Below are positions 1 to 18,020 of a stretch of 64,000 nt of DNA, one piece after another; position 1 is the first letter of the stretch; every line of letters starts with the position of its first letter. The position numbers and the translations under genes are program-made. This DNA comes from Marthasterias glacialis (taxonomy: Eukaryota > Echinodermata > Asteroidea > Forcipulatida > Asteriidae). The DNA is taken from positions 3,412,501-3,476,500 of the forward strand of contig OU452234.1 of NCBI GenBank assembly GCA_911728455.2. Direction: 5' to 3'. Below the pieces are notes generated by a model. That model made no database searches and was not told where the DNA came from. It was given only the letters and a program-made list of their open reading frames with translations.

Positions 1-117
1 TGCTTATCACAACCAGAGTCCAACAGTTGGGTGTTGAATTACCATATAATATGGTGTTGGAGTTTCTTAGAGTAAGGAAGGATCCTAGTAATTCACTCAA
101 GGGATTTTGGATTAACC
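1..117 (+). repeat. dispersed repeat, copy 1
   Basis: Similar, in inverted orientation, to 8862-8965: shared blocks include GGAAGGATCCTAGTA, TATGGTGTTGGA and CACTCAAGG. Truncated by the window edge. Family unknown. Confidence 0.6.
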
Positions 118-410
118 TGTGCAAAAATTGTTAATGGCCTGGGCGTTTCCATCCTAGAAGATTCTTTCCAGGTTGTACTTCTATGGAACAAATGGATAGA
201 CTTTGATTGTCTCCAAATTTACATTGTGTCTACTTGATTTCTTAAATCTTTCAAATTTAAACGAAATAACTTGTTCCATAAAAATGACATCGACCATTGT
301 AATTACATACTAAATTTATCCCACAATGGTAAGATTGACGTAATTTTCAAAATCGTTCCCTTCCCTCACCACGCCCAATTTTCAACGCCGATCTTGCCCC
401 CTGATCTTTT

Positions 411-599
411 TTAAAGGGGCTGTGTCGTCATGATTATAGCAGGCCTGTGGCTGTGCATGGAAAGATAAACTCTCACCCAGATACTGTACACATGCGCGCT
501 TGGGGTCAAATCACAAAGGATGCCGTCTCTGTCAAACTGTGATGTGACCGCCGGCGCCCCTAGTAACTGGATTGTTCCATGACGGCACAGCCCCTTTAA
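411..599. mobile_element. short inverted-repeat element with TTAA at both ends
   Basis: TTAAAGGGGCTGTGTCGTCA at the left and the near-complement TGACGGCACAGCCCCTTTAA at the right enclose about 150 bases without a frame. TTAA at both edges suggests a piggyBac-type MITE, though it could be part of the inverted repeat. Confidence 0.6.
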
Positions 600-732
600 T
601 TGCTACCGATGGTTTATTAGTCACTGATCAGCACTGAAAGCAGAACTCAATGATACTCTGGGTGATACGTAAGCACAATTTAAGAAAATGTCCACAAGAC
701 CAAATTTAACATCTATTAAATCGGTAACATAT

Positions 733-904
733 AGGATTCTAACTGCCTCTAGCTGCCCGGCAATCTCGGTAGTCTAGTTGGTAAAACATGCTCTAGAATG
801 GCAAGGGTGGGTTCGAATCCCATCCGAGTAATGTCTGTGTTTTTTTCACAGGACTCGAGAAAGTACTGAGTACACAGTGCTTACCGTACATCGGTGTATG
901 GGTA
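733..904 (+). repeat. tRNA-like repeat, single-ended copy
   Basis: Contains A box TAGTCTAGTTGG (770-781) and a perfect B box GGTTCGAATCC (810-820), with CTCGG/CCGAG able to pair as a short acceptor stem. The tail ends TCGGTGTATGGGT. It is homologous to the core and right arm of the element at 61899-62191 but lacks the left arm. It is a tRNA-derived repeat, not a clean tRNA gene. Confidence 0.7.
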
Positions 905-1196
905 AAACACAAATAATATTCGTTATTCCAAATTCAAATTTAATCTATTAAACCACAGGTCTTGTTGCTTCGTACATTAATTGGATCCAAATATATTTTT
1001 ACAAGACCATACATATGTGTTACTATCAATTTTATTTGTTTCTTAATTTTGTTCATTTGCTTAACTTTATCAGGATACAAAGGTTCATGGATTTTTTAAA
1101 GCTTTTAAAAGCGTCTATCAGTAAATCTAAAAGTAGAGTGTTTTGAAAAGGCTTTTTTGTTTGTCAGTTTTGTGATTATAAATTGGCCCAAATGCA

Positions 1197-1715
1197 GGCC
1201 TAACTTGGGGGCCTATGTCTCATAGAGCTGCTTAAGCACAAAAAGTGGCTGAAGAAGCACAACCAAAATATGCTCACCAGAATAAGGTTACCTGCACAAC
1301 TGTCCTATAGTCATATATGCACCATCTGTGACTGGTATCCTGCTATTTTTTGTGCTTAACACGTTGACTGCCGACTACGAATATCCTCGTACTAACAGGT
1401 GTACTGGAGTCTGCCACTACGAATGTACTCGTAGAAAATGAAAGGTATTTGCATTGTAACTTGAATACATTGGCACCACTGAAGGCGCAACCAATAAGCT
1501 GCTTGCAGTGGTGAGGACATGCTTCTATAAAATGTACATGTTCAAACTATTTAAGTAAGTACCGGTACCTATTAAGTATGCGCTCATGCGCATAGGCCCT
1601 AACGCTTGGCAAATGGGAACGCCATGTGAAATTATGCACGGCAGTCAACGTGTTAACAGAGCATTGTTAAGCAAAAACCTCAGGTTGGAAGCAGCTCTAT
1701 GAAATTGTGACCTGG
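1197..1715. repeat. GCTGCTTAAGC-family foldback repeat, interrupted
   Basis: Starts TCATAGAGCTGCTTAAGCAC and ends AGCAGCTCTATGAAATTG, the two ends of a palindromic repeat also seen at 49010-49380, 17071-17215 and 63825-63980. Split by an inserted 293-base element. Confidence 0.7.
1360..1652. mobile_element. 293-bp piggyBac-like MITE nested in a foldback repeat
   Basis: Perfect 14-base terminal inverted repeats CACGTTGACTGCCG flanked on both sides by TTAA (1356-1359 and 1653-1656). Sister copies of the host repeat show the uninterrupted site. No transposase frame; non-autonomous. Confidence 0.8.
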
Positions 1716-1809
1716 CTTCGATTCTTGCAAGAGGGCAAAGCAGTTTACCATATTAAAGGGGCACCTTTATAAAAGGGAAATAAACATTTGTGATGGAACA
1801 TTTCAAGGG

Positions 1810-2034
1810 GCAATTCCGGTATTTTTGACCACAAGAGGGCGTGTGTGAACAACATTTTTGTAATGTAAAACAAACTGGTTTTTCTTTAATTATAATTATT
1901 GTTATTATTGTTTATTTAGCCATTGATACAAGAAGACAGTATACCAGCAATCAAAATACGATAAAACTGTTGTGATGCAAGGAAATTGGCCGTTAAAAGC
2001 GCCCTCGTGCAGTCAAAAATATGGTCAATTGCCT
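1810..2034. mobile_element. foldback element with AGAGGGCG-type ends, copy 1
   Basis: Left end GGCAATTCCGGTATTTTTGA...AGAGGGCG, right end GCGCCCTCGTGCAGTCAAAA...TTGCC, inverted with respect to each other. A second copy lies at 58303-58578. No coding capacity. Confidence 0.65.
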
Positions 2035-2340
2035 ACACTACCTCCCATGAAGTACAAGCCCTGCAATAAGCCTTTTTTGAATTAGATTCAAACGTCGTCT
2101 GGTACAACGACTTGCTTAGTCACAAAGTCACCACTTAGAATTCCTCAGACTAAAGCGAAAGTTACTTTGTCAAATGTTTAGGGGCAGGCTTTTGTATAGA
2201 CAACTCCAGCTATGATGGGCAAAGCCTGGTGGTACCATTGTGCCATTACACATTCATTCAGAATTGTGTACGGGTGTTTGCCATCTTACGTAACTAGGCA
2301 AAAGCTTGCCCCAAATCATGTGACATGGCAACTGTCTCTT

Positions 2341-2510
2341 TTGACCTTATTCACCTGACGTGATCATCACAATAATCTTGGTTGAGCCATTTTGGTCATT
2401 GAGTGAAGTGCGCATTTTAGGAGACGCGGCGTTTACACGTAAACCTATTGACCACCAAAATGGCGAGCGTGGCACAGTCGACGCGTGTGACGTGCGTGCA
2501 AGGGGTCAAT
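2341..2510. mobile_element. TTGACC-ended MITE, copy 1
   Basis: About 80% like the copy at 9428-9620 (shared block GAGACGCGGCGTTTACACGT). Contains inverted CCATTTTGG / CCAAAATGG arms. Confidence 0.65.
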
Positions 2511-3394
2511 AGTCTGAGGAATTCATATTGAAGCAGTAACTTGAGACTAAGCAAGTCTTAGTACCAGACTTTATTCAAATCTAACCCGCAGATGGCTTAC
2601 TGCTATATAAAACACTGGACCCGTGCCAGTGGTCCAGTGGTGGTATTTTAAACTGTGTTTCTACCATTACTTGAAGTGATGTACTAATTACTATAAATGA
2701 AAAATTAACAAATCTCTGCCATGCTGTTAAACAATTTACTCAATGTTTTTTTTTTTATATAATTCAACATTTGTCATTTATAACTTATATCAACACATAT
2801 CAACCAAATTATCGATTGTTACAAACCTTATAAAGAAACATATACAAGCACATACATAGGAAGATACACATCATCAATTTTGAAGAAGGGAAAAAATAAT
2901 AATAATAATAATAAGACCAAAATCCATGACCATAATAAACAAACAAATCTATTAATTTCATTTGCTTTGACAAATCAAGCTGTATCATAAGAACTACTGT
3001 ACAACTGGAACACAATACACATTTGAAGCTTTATATGCAAGACAATCTTACATGTGTATTCACTTAAAACACTCTGGGGGGAGTTTGTTCACTTTGACAC
3101 TTCAAGAAGCAATCCTCGAAAACTCCTGCATACTCAAATTTATTTTACGTTTTTACTTTTAGTAGTTTCTTTAATATGTACACATGTGTTTTAATACAGC
3201 ATAAAGGCCATGTCAAATTCTTGCCAACCAGGAAGCCAACTCACAATGTTACTTTTGCTGTACAAGTTACAAACTGGTTTTATTTCCTGGTAAAATGCCA
3301 AAATTTCAGCACAGGCCAAGAGAAAGTGAACTTCCAGATAGTCATTTTGCAACATTTTATGTAATGTTTGAAGCTTTGCATGGTGTGAAGGATA

Positions 3395-3706
3395 ATAGGA
3401 AACTATAACTAGTAAACTAGTAAACTTGCGGGTACAACCATGTATAAATCCCTTTTGGGAGGAGTGGTGGCTCTGAAAAGAGCCAGTGTGGTCTCCACGT
3501 TTTGTTCAGTATACTCTGCTTGTCACTGCTCATCTTCATTCTCCTGAAGACACGCTCTCTGCTTGTCTTCATTCTCCTCTTGTAGAGTATACTGTTCAAA
3601 CCGTTGAGACCACACCGGTTATTTTCAGCGCCACCAATCCTCCCAAAAGAGATTTATACATGGTTGTACCCACAAGTTTACTAGTGTTATACTTTCCTAT
3701 TAATTT
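3395..3706. mobile_element. large foldback element, about 310 bp
   Basis: Arms of 60 bases or more: ACTTGCGGGTACAACCATGT on the left against ACATGGTTGTACCCACAAGT on the right, continuing outward through AATAGGAAA. The loop holds further inverted units around AGTATACTCTG. Related to 60776-60975. Confidence 0.7.
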
Positions 3707-3734
3707 TTTTTGTAACTTCAAATAAAAATTGCTT

Positions 3735-3910
3735 GGTTATGCTGCCCGTTATGTGGCAGAGGGCGCCCCACCCCGATGTTCCCATACTCTACCATCTCTT
3801 CCCCCTCTTGTACAGAAGTACATCCAAAAATCCTGTAAAGAATTCCAGAGATTTCCAGAACACAATGAAGACACAATGTGTGAGGAGGTGGTACACCTTG
3901 CCACATATCA
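3735..3910. repeat. dispersed repeat, copy 1 (TATGTGGCAGAGGG)
   Basis: Shares GTGGCAGAGGG, GTACAGAAG, GAGATTTCCAGAA and CTTGCCACATATC-like blocks in the same order with 56210-56425. No frame is conserved between them. Confidence 0.55.
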
Positions 3911-6900
3911 AAAATTACCAATGATGTAAACTTCCATTATAATAATGTTTGTAAAAAAAATTACTGATAAATGTTTCCGAGCTACAGTTATCGTAAACAA
4001 ACACACCATATATAACTTAACAACTAAGATGTCTTTCCGAGCGTTCACACCAGAAAAGGAGAGTTTTTCTGCTTTCCACGGCTCCAACAATTCTCATTGA
4101 AACATGAGACTGCAAAATCGGAAAGAAGCCTTTAATGGCATGAGAACTAGGAAAGACACGATTGTCTTTTCTGAGAAAACGGACAAGCAGATGGTCACTG
4201 TAAGCTTCCGTCTGAAATGCTCAGGAAGCAAGTCCTATTTTAATAAAGGGAACAACCCAGACAATTGTAAGACAAAATGAACATGCTGCACTTTCCGAGT
4301 TTGATGACAGCGAAGCTCTCCGTTTCAACATTTTTACAAACTTCCAGTCCAGTTGTGGTCAGAATGTGGCCTAAATCTTGTCCATTATGTCTTGGATATT
4401 GGGTATCAGTTTCTTCTGTGAGTGCAAGTTCAATGGTTTCTAAATAAACCTGTTATTATTCTCAGAGCCAGTTGATATCTTATCATTGCAAACATCTGCC
4501 TTCCAATTTTATATAAACTAGAACCTTTTACAAAAATTAACACAGCACAGAAAAGTCTTGCTTACCACCCAAATCCCATGAAGTTTACATTGTAAAGCTG
4601 GTGCCCCGCTACCTTTCTAAAAATATTGGTGATGATAATCAATAACCCTGTTTTGTCTTAACTGCGTTATGATTGGGCCCAGAAGTTGTGTTTGACACGG
4701 AGAGCTTTTGGTTGCTGTCCAGAAGTGCCCAGAGGGTCTGAAGTGAAGTTATTCCATTGGTTCACTCAATTTTAAAAACTCCCATTTTGTTCCAAGGTAC
4801 CAAAGCATTTACAAGCATTTCATAATAAAAGCCTTGCCACTGGCCCTCAAGGTGACATCGGCATCCTGCCCTCGTTCCCAAAATGCAGAGAAATTAAGGG
4901 GGTCAATTTTTGACAGTCCGTGCGGCCAACAGAATTAAAAAAGGGTTTTTTTTGTGTTAAGTTTCGCCTCAAAATTTTGAGCAAGTGTATATTTTTAAGA
5001 ACGTTGAATCCTTGCAATCTTATGTTCAAAAACATTTTCTATCGGATGTCATTTTTTTTTTTTTTTTTTTTTTTTTAATAAAGGTTCAACATCTCAACTC
5101 AAAGTTTGGCTGGCTTTTCTTAAAGTACTGCTATGTGTTACCTTACAATCACTGGAAACTAACAATTATTCTTCCCTTGAACTTTAAAGTTTTTTTTTCG
5201 GGAAAATTAAGGGGTAATTTCTGATAAGATTTTCTTGAAAATGTGACTTTTTAGTGCATAAGGAAGGAGCATTGCATACACTTTGTACAGCAAGTACCAG
5301 TGGCCAGGCCATGAAGAGTCCACAGATTTTTACAAGAAAACCGCAAATTCGACAGCAATGTGGGAATTTCCCCAGGAAACTCTGCATTATCCTGCAATCC
5401 TATTCACTGTAGAAAACTCACATCACTCGAGGAAAATGTTTCCATTGTTACTGCTGCTGAATGATTAAGCAATTGAACACTGTCAGTTTCTTCCTTTTGT
5501 TGTTGTTGGTGCGTCGTTGCATTATGAGAGGAAATATACAGAGTGCATGTACACTTGCTTGTGACAGGAAACACAGTAAACGGGGTCACTTATCTACCAT
5601 CACGTTAGCAGATTTTCCCAATGGTTGTAACTTCTTTTTTTTTTTAAGTACCTGAAACCACCCAAAATCATTTCAACCCGTTTTGAAATCTGGACTTTTG
5701 GGATTAATAATTACTAGAGTAAAATGTTACATTTTGTAAGCTTCTATATAGTAATTTCAATGTTTTTTGGGGGTAAACTTCTTTCTTATTTCCGCGCGGT
5801 GTATTTTATTTTTACCTCCGTGTCAGATTATCTTATAGAAAAATAGTAAACGGCATAACAAGAGCGCTGAAAAGGGACTTGTTTAGGAGAAGTGAACATT
5901 TTTAATTGGCCAGAAGTTCCCCCCCCCCCTAGAAAAAAATGGTGCACACCCTTGCGCCCCCCCTAAAATGTTACCATAGTTATTGTTACTCAGTTTAATT
6001 TTACTTAGTATTATTAAGTTGTTAATTATTCTCAAAGATTAATCGAAAAATGGACGGAAAAGTAGGTGAACTTTTTCCAATTTTTTTGAGGGTAATTTGA
6101 GGTTGATTAAGAAAAATAATCATAAACAACAAAATAAAAAAAAAACATCAAATGTTAATTGAAACACTTCTAGGTGGTTTTGAGAACTTTAAAAACACTT
6201 TACAACCACTGGAAAAAACTGCTAATGCCATGAATGGAAAGTGCTACCATTTATTGTGTTTCCCGTCGTATAATTTTTGAATGCGTGCAAAAGTCTTGCA
6301 CTCAATTACAAAGTACAACTTTCAAAAATTGCAGACCATTGACTTAGATTTTTGACCAATGACTTAGATATTTACTGTACAGTGTTAATTGGAACAATCT
6401 TCTTTTATAGTCACAATCATTCCAGCTGAAAAGGAAAAAAGGAACCAGCTTGGTTCTTGCTTTTTTGTTTTTGTTTTACCTCTGGAAGACTTGTCCACCA
6501 GAGATTCAAGATGGCCGCCACATCAAAACGACGACAATATCTCCACAACTTCTTAAAGTCATTGAACCCTACAATTCCTAGAGTTTCATATATACAAAAA
6601 AAAAAATCCAACCCAATCAACCACTAAATTACTCCCTTCCCATTAAATATGATTAAGTAACACCACAAAACAGAATCAAGCGGAAAATAACTTATGTGGT
6701 TGAACAATTTTGTACTTCAACTGCCTCTCTTCTTCTAAAGCAGCTCGTATTAAATACACATCACAATCATTCATTAGCAATATAAATCCTTTCTTTTAAG
6801 TCGTATATACAAGTATTGTTTTAATTACTGTTTAAACGGTTCAATACTAAAGTCGGTGCCTCATTGTTCAATTTGAACTTCACATGTGGCGATATAAATT

Positions 6901-7029
6901 AAGTTGTAAGGTTTGAACATCTAAGCTGTGGTGATTTTCAGTACCTTGTTATGGAACATTTCAAACTGCAATTAGTGAGATTGTTCTCGCCAGTGAACTT
7001 CCAGTAAATTTTTGCAAAAAGTGGCGACT
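3911..7029. other. PCMTD1 3' flank, no gene recognised
   Basis: AT-rich sequence with T and A runs and short C runs. The part next to 7030 is presumably PCMTD1 3' UTR. A YY1-like AAGATGGCCGCC lies at 6509. No splice-supported coding exon seen on either strand. Confidence 0.5.
6820..6825 (-). terminator. possible poly(A) signal of PCMTD1
   Basis: TTTAAT on the plus strand reads ATTAAA on the minus strand, about 205 bases after the PCMTD1 stop. A canonical AATAAA (6255-6250) lies further down. The choice cannot be made from sequence alone. Confidence 0.2.
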
Positions 7030-12636
<5,607 letters not shown>

Positions 12637-12649
12637 TCAAGTGTTGGGT

Positions 12650-13979
12650 AAAGACTGTCATTGGGTAAGACGACAAAACACAGGTTATAGACCAAGCAAG
12701 TACAGGATTGGTTAATTGTCAGTAAAAACAATTGACTACAATCTTGGTCAAAATGCTTGGGCCATGTGGCATTAGTTTTACACTCAAACCACCTTTCAAT
12801 GTTGTTTATTCCAACTGGAGCGCAGACGCCGCAATGGGAGCCAACATTGAACGGGGGAGCCGGGGTGGCCTAAGGAGATATGACCAGGATTGTAGTTTCT
12901 ATTGTCTTCTGTGTTTCCACCCACTTGTGATTAAACTAGCCCTCCCCTCTACCCCCCCTCCCTGTTTTGTCTCCTTTTTCGTTGTTCATCCCTTGCTTCT
13001 TCTGACAGATTTTGCACATCGAACAGATTGCACACGGTTTTGCCAATAGACCGATTCATTAAGCCCCGCCCTTGCTGTATTGACCAATCACAGATATGAT
13101 TTTGCAACCAAAAGTCTGACAAACATATGATGCGCATAAACAATGGGCAGGTCTTAATGGATCGGTTTTTGGGCAGCTCAATCTGCACATTGGGCAAAAT
13201 ATGCGCATTCCCCACAACAGAAGTCACTTGTGGTCCATTTTGGAAATCAGTTCAGATTTTAGCAGAAAATTTCTCTTTTTATTTTCAGAAACATGTCTGA
13301 CACAATCGTACCACTATCATTTCTTGCAGCATCTATTGTGTGTACCTCAGGCAAGTTTCAAACATATTATATTTATTTATAAAAGGTTTACTAAAAATTG
13401 CCATCACCGTAGAAAAGGAACTGAACTGCGACAAAAATTACAATATTAAAAAGGCAAAAAAAAAAGTAATACTAATAATAACATTCCATGGATATTTATA
13501 ACATTAGCGCACCAAAGCGCCGACGAACAACCCAAAAAAAAAAGCCCAAACAAGAAAAACAACTGCTCTTTACTACGGCAGTCACGACACCAGCGCAATC
13601 CAACTGTACCCCATCCCGACCCAATCACCCCATGACAGGAATCAATTCCATGGGCAACCAAGCCGGGACGGAGCACAAGTGTCGAGACCGCACCAAAAAC
13701 AAACTTTTTTTATAGTACACCATTTTTATAGAGGTCTTTTGATGGAATTTGGGGCAGTTTGATGTCACCCTCTCTATCATGTAGCGCATTTGTACACAGG
13801 TATATACAAACACATGAGCATACACGCAGACACTATACATACACCAGATAACGTACAAATGTTAAAAAAGCATTGTTGGGCATGTTGGGTCCAGTATTAA
13901 CTCGGACCAGATTGAATGATCATGATAATTGCATTTGAAGTGCCCCCCTACATAAATTTCCAACATCTGGTAACAATGT
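12650..13979. other. PCMTD1 upstream region, no further gene recognised
   Basis: Immediate upstream region of PCMTD1, so its promoter probably lies here. No TATA box or strong element was identified. The open frame at 13488-13715 (lysine/arginine-rich start) has no splice or homology support. Confidence 0.4.
13047..13167. mobile_element. TAGACCGAT-ended MITE, short copy
   Basis: TAGACCGATTCATTAAGCCC on the left, TTAATGGATCGGTTT on the right; TTGACCAATCACAG inside the left arm. Longer sister at 57766-58029. Confidence 0.65.
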
Positions 13980-14212
13980 CAGGCCTGATAATGCACGGAG
14001 GCAATGGAGGCAAACGCCTCCGTTGCCCCTTGTCATTGCCTTGGTGCCCTTAAAAGTTAAAATGTTCCAATATAGAAATGTACAATTTCCTCATTTAGTC
14101 AGACTCGAGAGCTGGTGCCCTTCCTTTATCAAAATCACTCATCAGTAAGAAAATACCTTGGTGAATTTTGCCCATTTGCCCTTTCAAGAACGAAGCAATC
14201 TGGACTGTAATG
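13980..14212 (+). repeat. CAGGCCTG-family repeat
   Basis: TCAGGCCTGATAATGCACGG start, GCCTCCGTTGCCCC core, end GAACGAAGCAATC; carries a small internal expansion. Confidence 0.7.
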
Positions 14213-14743
14213 TCATTATCATATTATCACATTTCACTGTCATTTTCCCCTCCTCAACCCCCTTCCCTGTATTCCTTTCTCCGTGTCTTAACTAAACTGA
14301 GGAAAAACTCGACTGTCATCACGCAGGCTTGTTGTAGTCTACTGGGGGAAAGTAGAATCAAAAGCAAAAACAAACCAACAAACCAACTTTGTTTACATCA
14401 TACAAAATGCATTCAAAATACATTAAAATTCACCACCATTGCAAAGTTCTAGCGACAGCTCAAATCTACAATACCTACACTTGCCCCCTACGAGCTTCTC
14501 GGGGAAGGCAGAGTCCAATTTTGGAGAAAACGGACAAATTCCTAGTTCTATCCTTGCAGAAAATTTCTCTACTGCGACATTATGCTGTCCAGATGACCCT
14601 AGTTATGACGTCAGTCAAAACAAACCCGTCTGAGCTTAGGACGACTCTGAGGCCTTTACTCATCCGGGTACTCAAGTTTTATGTTTTATTCATTACTTAT
14701 GCAAATTATAGTAATGGCAGACAGACAAAAAACCACAGCCACA

Positions 14744-14767
14744 CAGAGCCGTATATATACGGCTCTG
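14744..14767. repeat. 24-base perfect palindrome
   Basis: CAGAGCCGTATATA followed by its exact complement; a TA-rich centre able to extrude as a hairpin. Confidence 0.8.
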
Positions 14768-15805
14768 CAGCCACATTAGTAAGAGCGCCACCAATAGTTG
14801 TTTAAAAGTAACGCGGCATGTGCACAACATAACTTTCTTTTCAAAAATCAACAAATAGTGGAAAGCACTCGCCACAAAACCGTGCAACGAAAGTGTAAAA
14901 AAAGGTAAGGAAAAGCCCTAAAGAGCAGAAAGAAATTTTAAAATGAATGAAGACAATGTCAGCACCAATGTTCAAAACTTTTAAAAGATACTTTCACAAG
15001 TGATTTGAGTGAACATTCTGCACAAATATTTTGTTCATTTTTTGGTATGGCACTCTTGCGCTCCCCTCGTTCTTTCAAATGCCCGAGTTTATGTTCTTGT
15101 CCTGTTAATGTTATACTTATCACCAGTGCCGTGGTGGTCCGACTTGTAAGTATTGTAAGAACATGCACTTTTCCTTTCTCTTTGTGACGTGTACAGAAAG
15201 TTAAAGTAAGTTCGTTATAATATTGCTGTTACTATGAATGTGACAAGTCAAATGACATTGAATGAAAAAAAAAACTGAATGACAAAAACAATTGTAAATT
15301 CCCACCAATTCCACACATGACTTGAAATTTGACAGCTCAACTGCAAATTTCAAGGTGTTTTGTTTTTGTTTTTGTTGACATAAAAAATTGTTTTGTTTTT
15401 TATTTTTTTATTGTAAAAATATTAATACACAGGTTGATAAAAATATCACATACCATTACATTACATAACAAAATCATAACTGCATTTATTTAAACCTTAG
15501 AATGTAGTTATTATAAATTATAATATTATTAATTAATATTTTATGGTCATGGCTGGAATGGAACGCTTTATTTAGTGAAGCACGGCTTCCGTAGTTTGGA
15601 AGCTGGCCTAACCTATATTGACAGAAAAGACAACAAAGCAATTGGACTACATCCAAATACTGATAATTGTAGTGATACTGATACTGTGATAGTGATAAAC
15701 AAAAATACACGGGCATGATGGGGGGGCGGGTGGGGTGGATGTACCAACATGAGTTTTTAAGTGAGAAGGAATAAAGTAGGTTGCACACTTCTAAAGGAAA
15801 CTTAT

Positions 15806-15921
15806 GGGGACGCTAGGTGGCAGCAGACTTACCAGGTAAATTCATTGTTCTCGGAAATGTTTGCACGCTCAGAATAAACAATGGAATGTATCTGGTGTGT
15901 CTGCTGCCACCTAGCATCCCC
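15806..15921. mobile_element. GGTGGCAGCAG palindromic MITE, copy 1
   Basis: GGGGACGCTAGGTGGCAGCA at one end and TGCTGCCACCTAGCATCCCC at the other; 116 bases. Sister copies at 43513, 44463 and 55098. Confidence 0.8.
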
Positions 15922-16789
15922 AAAAAGTCACCCAACCACTGTCATCTTTGCACGTGGGTGTCTTCCACCAGCTTATTGTAAATTTGATCTCTTGTGACTT
16001 ATACAGCAATGTGTTTTTAAAGGGCCCATGAAGAGGTATTTTGTCACGGAACATTTTTGTGGCTTAATATATGGTTTGAAATTAACAAAACATAGTATTG
16101 ACTATTTGGATATGTCTGTTATGCGTTAATACACTTTAATTGAGCCCCGAAAATGTGTGTCATTTGATTGCGCAATGATCCATGACGTAGGCTGTGGTAA
16201 AACATTTCGAAGACAGCTCTGGTGCCGAGTGGTCAACAATGCATTGTATGTTATTGTCACACACATGGCCCTGGTCATCCGTTCCACTGTCTACGTCACA
16301 GATTTTATGTTAATGCGGAAGGGTGGGCGGAGCACGGCAACCCCCTAATTTTAGAAATCGTTATTTCTACTATTAATACGCATGTAAAAAGTGTGAAAAA
16401 GTAAAGATATACTATAATAGGCATACTTTATTTTTTTAACCAATAAAAAAAACTAATTCATGGGACCTTTAAGGAAGACATTTTAAAAGCGCATTGATCA
16501 AAATATCATTTGTATTTCATTATCCCTTTTTGTGATTTCTGTTTAAAGCCTGACCGCAAATGACTCATAGTTTCCATGTTCAACAACTTAGGCTGTTCGT
16601 AGCTTTAAAAACCCCAGAAAGTACTGTACGGGGGAAATCATGCCAAGTCCAAGGCAGTATATGTAGAGATGGGTGTTTTTCAGATGTTTTAAAAACTTTT
16701 TTCATTGTGCCGTATTCAAATTTAATGCATTGATTTAAATGTTTAAATTCATTGATAAAGTAGTTGGATGAAAATGTTCGGAGTCTTCT

Positions 16790-16880
16790 TCAGAACTTAT
16801 TCTAAGGGCAAGGCAGTTTTTCCTTAGTAAAGGGCGCCTCTATGAGGGAAATGTCATTTTTTACTGGAACATTCATGTCT
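16790..16880 (-). repeat. CAGGCCTG-family repeat, partial
   Basis: AGGGCAAGGCAG, GGGCGCCTCTATGAGGGAAA and TGGAACATT are the inverted middle blocks of the family. Both ends missing. Confidence 0.55.
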
Positions 16881-17065
16881 GGGCATTCAGGTTGGCATTC
16901 TTTCTCTGCCTTTCACTTCTGTGGACCCCGGTTCGAATCCCGGACTGGAGCCTTGCATGTGGATTGGGTTTTCAGTCCCTACCTGATTGTGTGGGTTTTT
17001 TCCTATTTGGGGTTTTCCTCCCACATCTAAAACTGACATTCCTTCAACATCTTCTCTACACAGGT
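16866..17065 (+). repeat. tRNA-derived SINE family C, best copy
   Basis: A clear B box CGGTTCGAATCCCG precedes CATGTGGATTGGGTTTTCAG and the CCTGATTGTGTGGG / TTTTCCTCCCACAT body. A pol III origin is inferred from the B box. Confidence 0.65.
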
Positions 17066-17070
17066 ATCTT

Positions 17071-17215
17071 CAGGCCTACAGAATAAGGTTACCAGCCAAA
17101 ATACCATGTTACATGTACAATCTGTTACTGGTATCCTGCTTTTCTTTGCTTAGCAGACATTTTTCAAGCATTATTTTTTGCTTTAAAAGCAGCTCTATGA
17201 AATTGGGCTTAGGGT
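17071..17215 (-). repeat. GCTGCTTAAGC-family repeat, half copy
   Basis: AGAATAAGGTTACCAGCCAA through TTTGCTTAGCAGACA to AGCAGCTCTATGAAATTGGG. Confidence 0.65.
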
Positions 17216-17985
17216 GCATAAAGGCAGTTGCCTTCATCAATATTTTTGTTTACCAATTTTCTTTTAGCCAAATGCTATAAAAGAAGTATAAAAAAAGTAA
17301 TTGCTCTATGGTCATCAGGATGCTGATGAATTGTCGTAATTTTTCATTCTTCCAATTATGCAACTTTTCATAAGCTTGATCTGAACAAAAGCTTTCCAGG
17401 ATCACAATATGATTAAAATAATTTTTAAAAAAATTGAGACATCAATTGGCTCTTATCACCTGTACTGTGAAAAATAGTCATTTGTAACAAAAATAAAAGT
17501 TGCAACCAAGTAAGAAAACCGCTCTCCATAAATTTCTGCAATAAAAAGTGAATTTTAAAATGTTGATATATACAGAAGGAAAACTCCTAACCAACCCAAA
17601 TTATTTATTTTAAAGTGATGCCTAAACTGAGGCGGGATTTGAGGCTCCTTAACATGGTGGTACATGTAACAATAATTTAGTTTGTGGTGGCACGACACCA
17701 TACTTATTTCATCTTGGAGGTGTTGGCTCTAAAAATACCATTTGCATTTTTATAGCTACGTACCCTCTCCCAAGAATAGGCTATCATTACACCGTGTGTC
17801 AACTTTATGCTGTTGAATATAAACTACGAATTAATTTGTTTGTTAAATTCATTTGGCCTTGGCACCAGTATAGAGCAAATCAACCATGATTCAGTTTGCA
17901 CTCGTAAATAGACAACCATTCAAGAATGAATGTAGACTTTCGAATCAATTAAATTTTGTGCACAAAATTTTTTTTGTCTTAGGTG

Positions 17986-18020
17986 TAATTACAGCGGGGG
18001 GGGGGGGGGGGGGGGGGGCT
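17986..18020. repeat. poly-G tract
   Basis: A run of more than 20 G; one of roughly 25 G or C homopolymer tracts in the window. It may form a G-quadruplex and its length is probably unstable or miscalled. Confidence 0.85.

Noticed and set aside
769..831. functional tRNA gene
   Set aside because: Embedded in a dispersed repeat with a relative at 62028-62101; incomplete arms.
14389..14805. 138-codon open frame
   Set aside because: No recognisable domain, no conserved motif, no splice context; runs into a palindromic TA segment.
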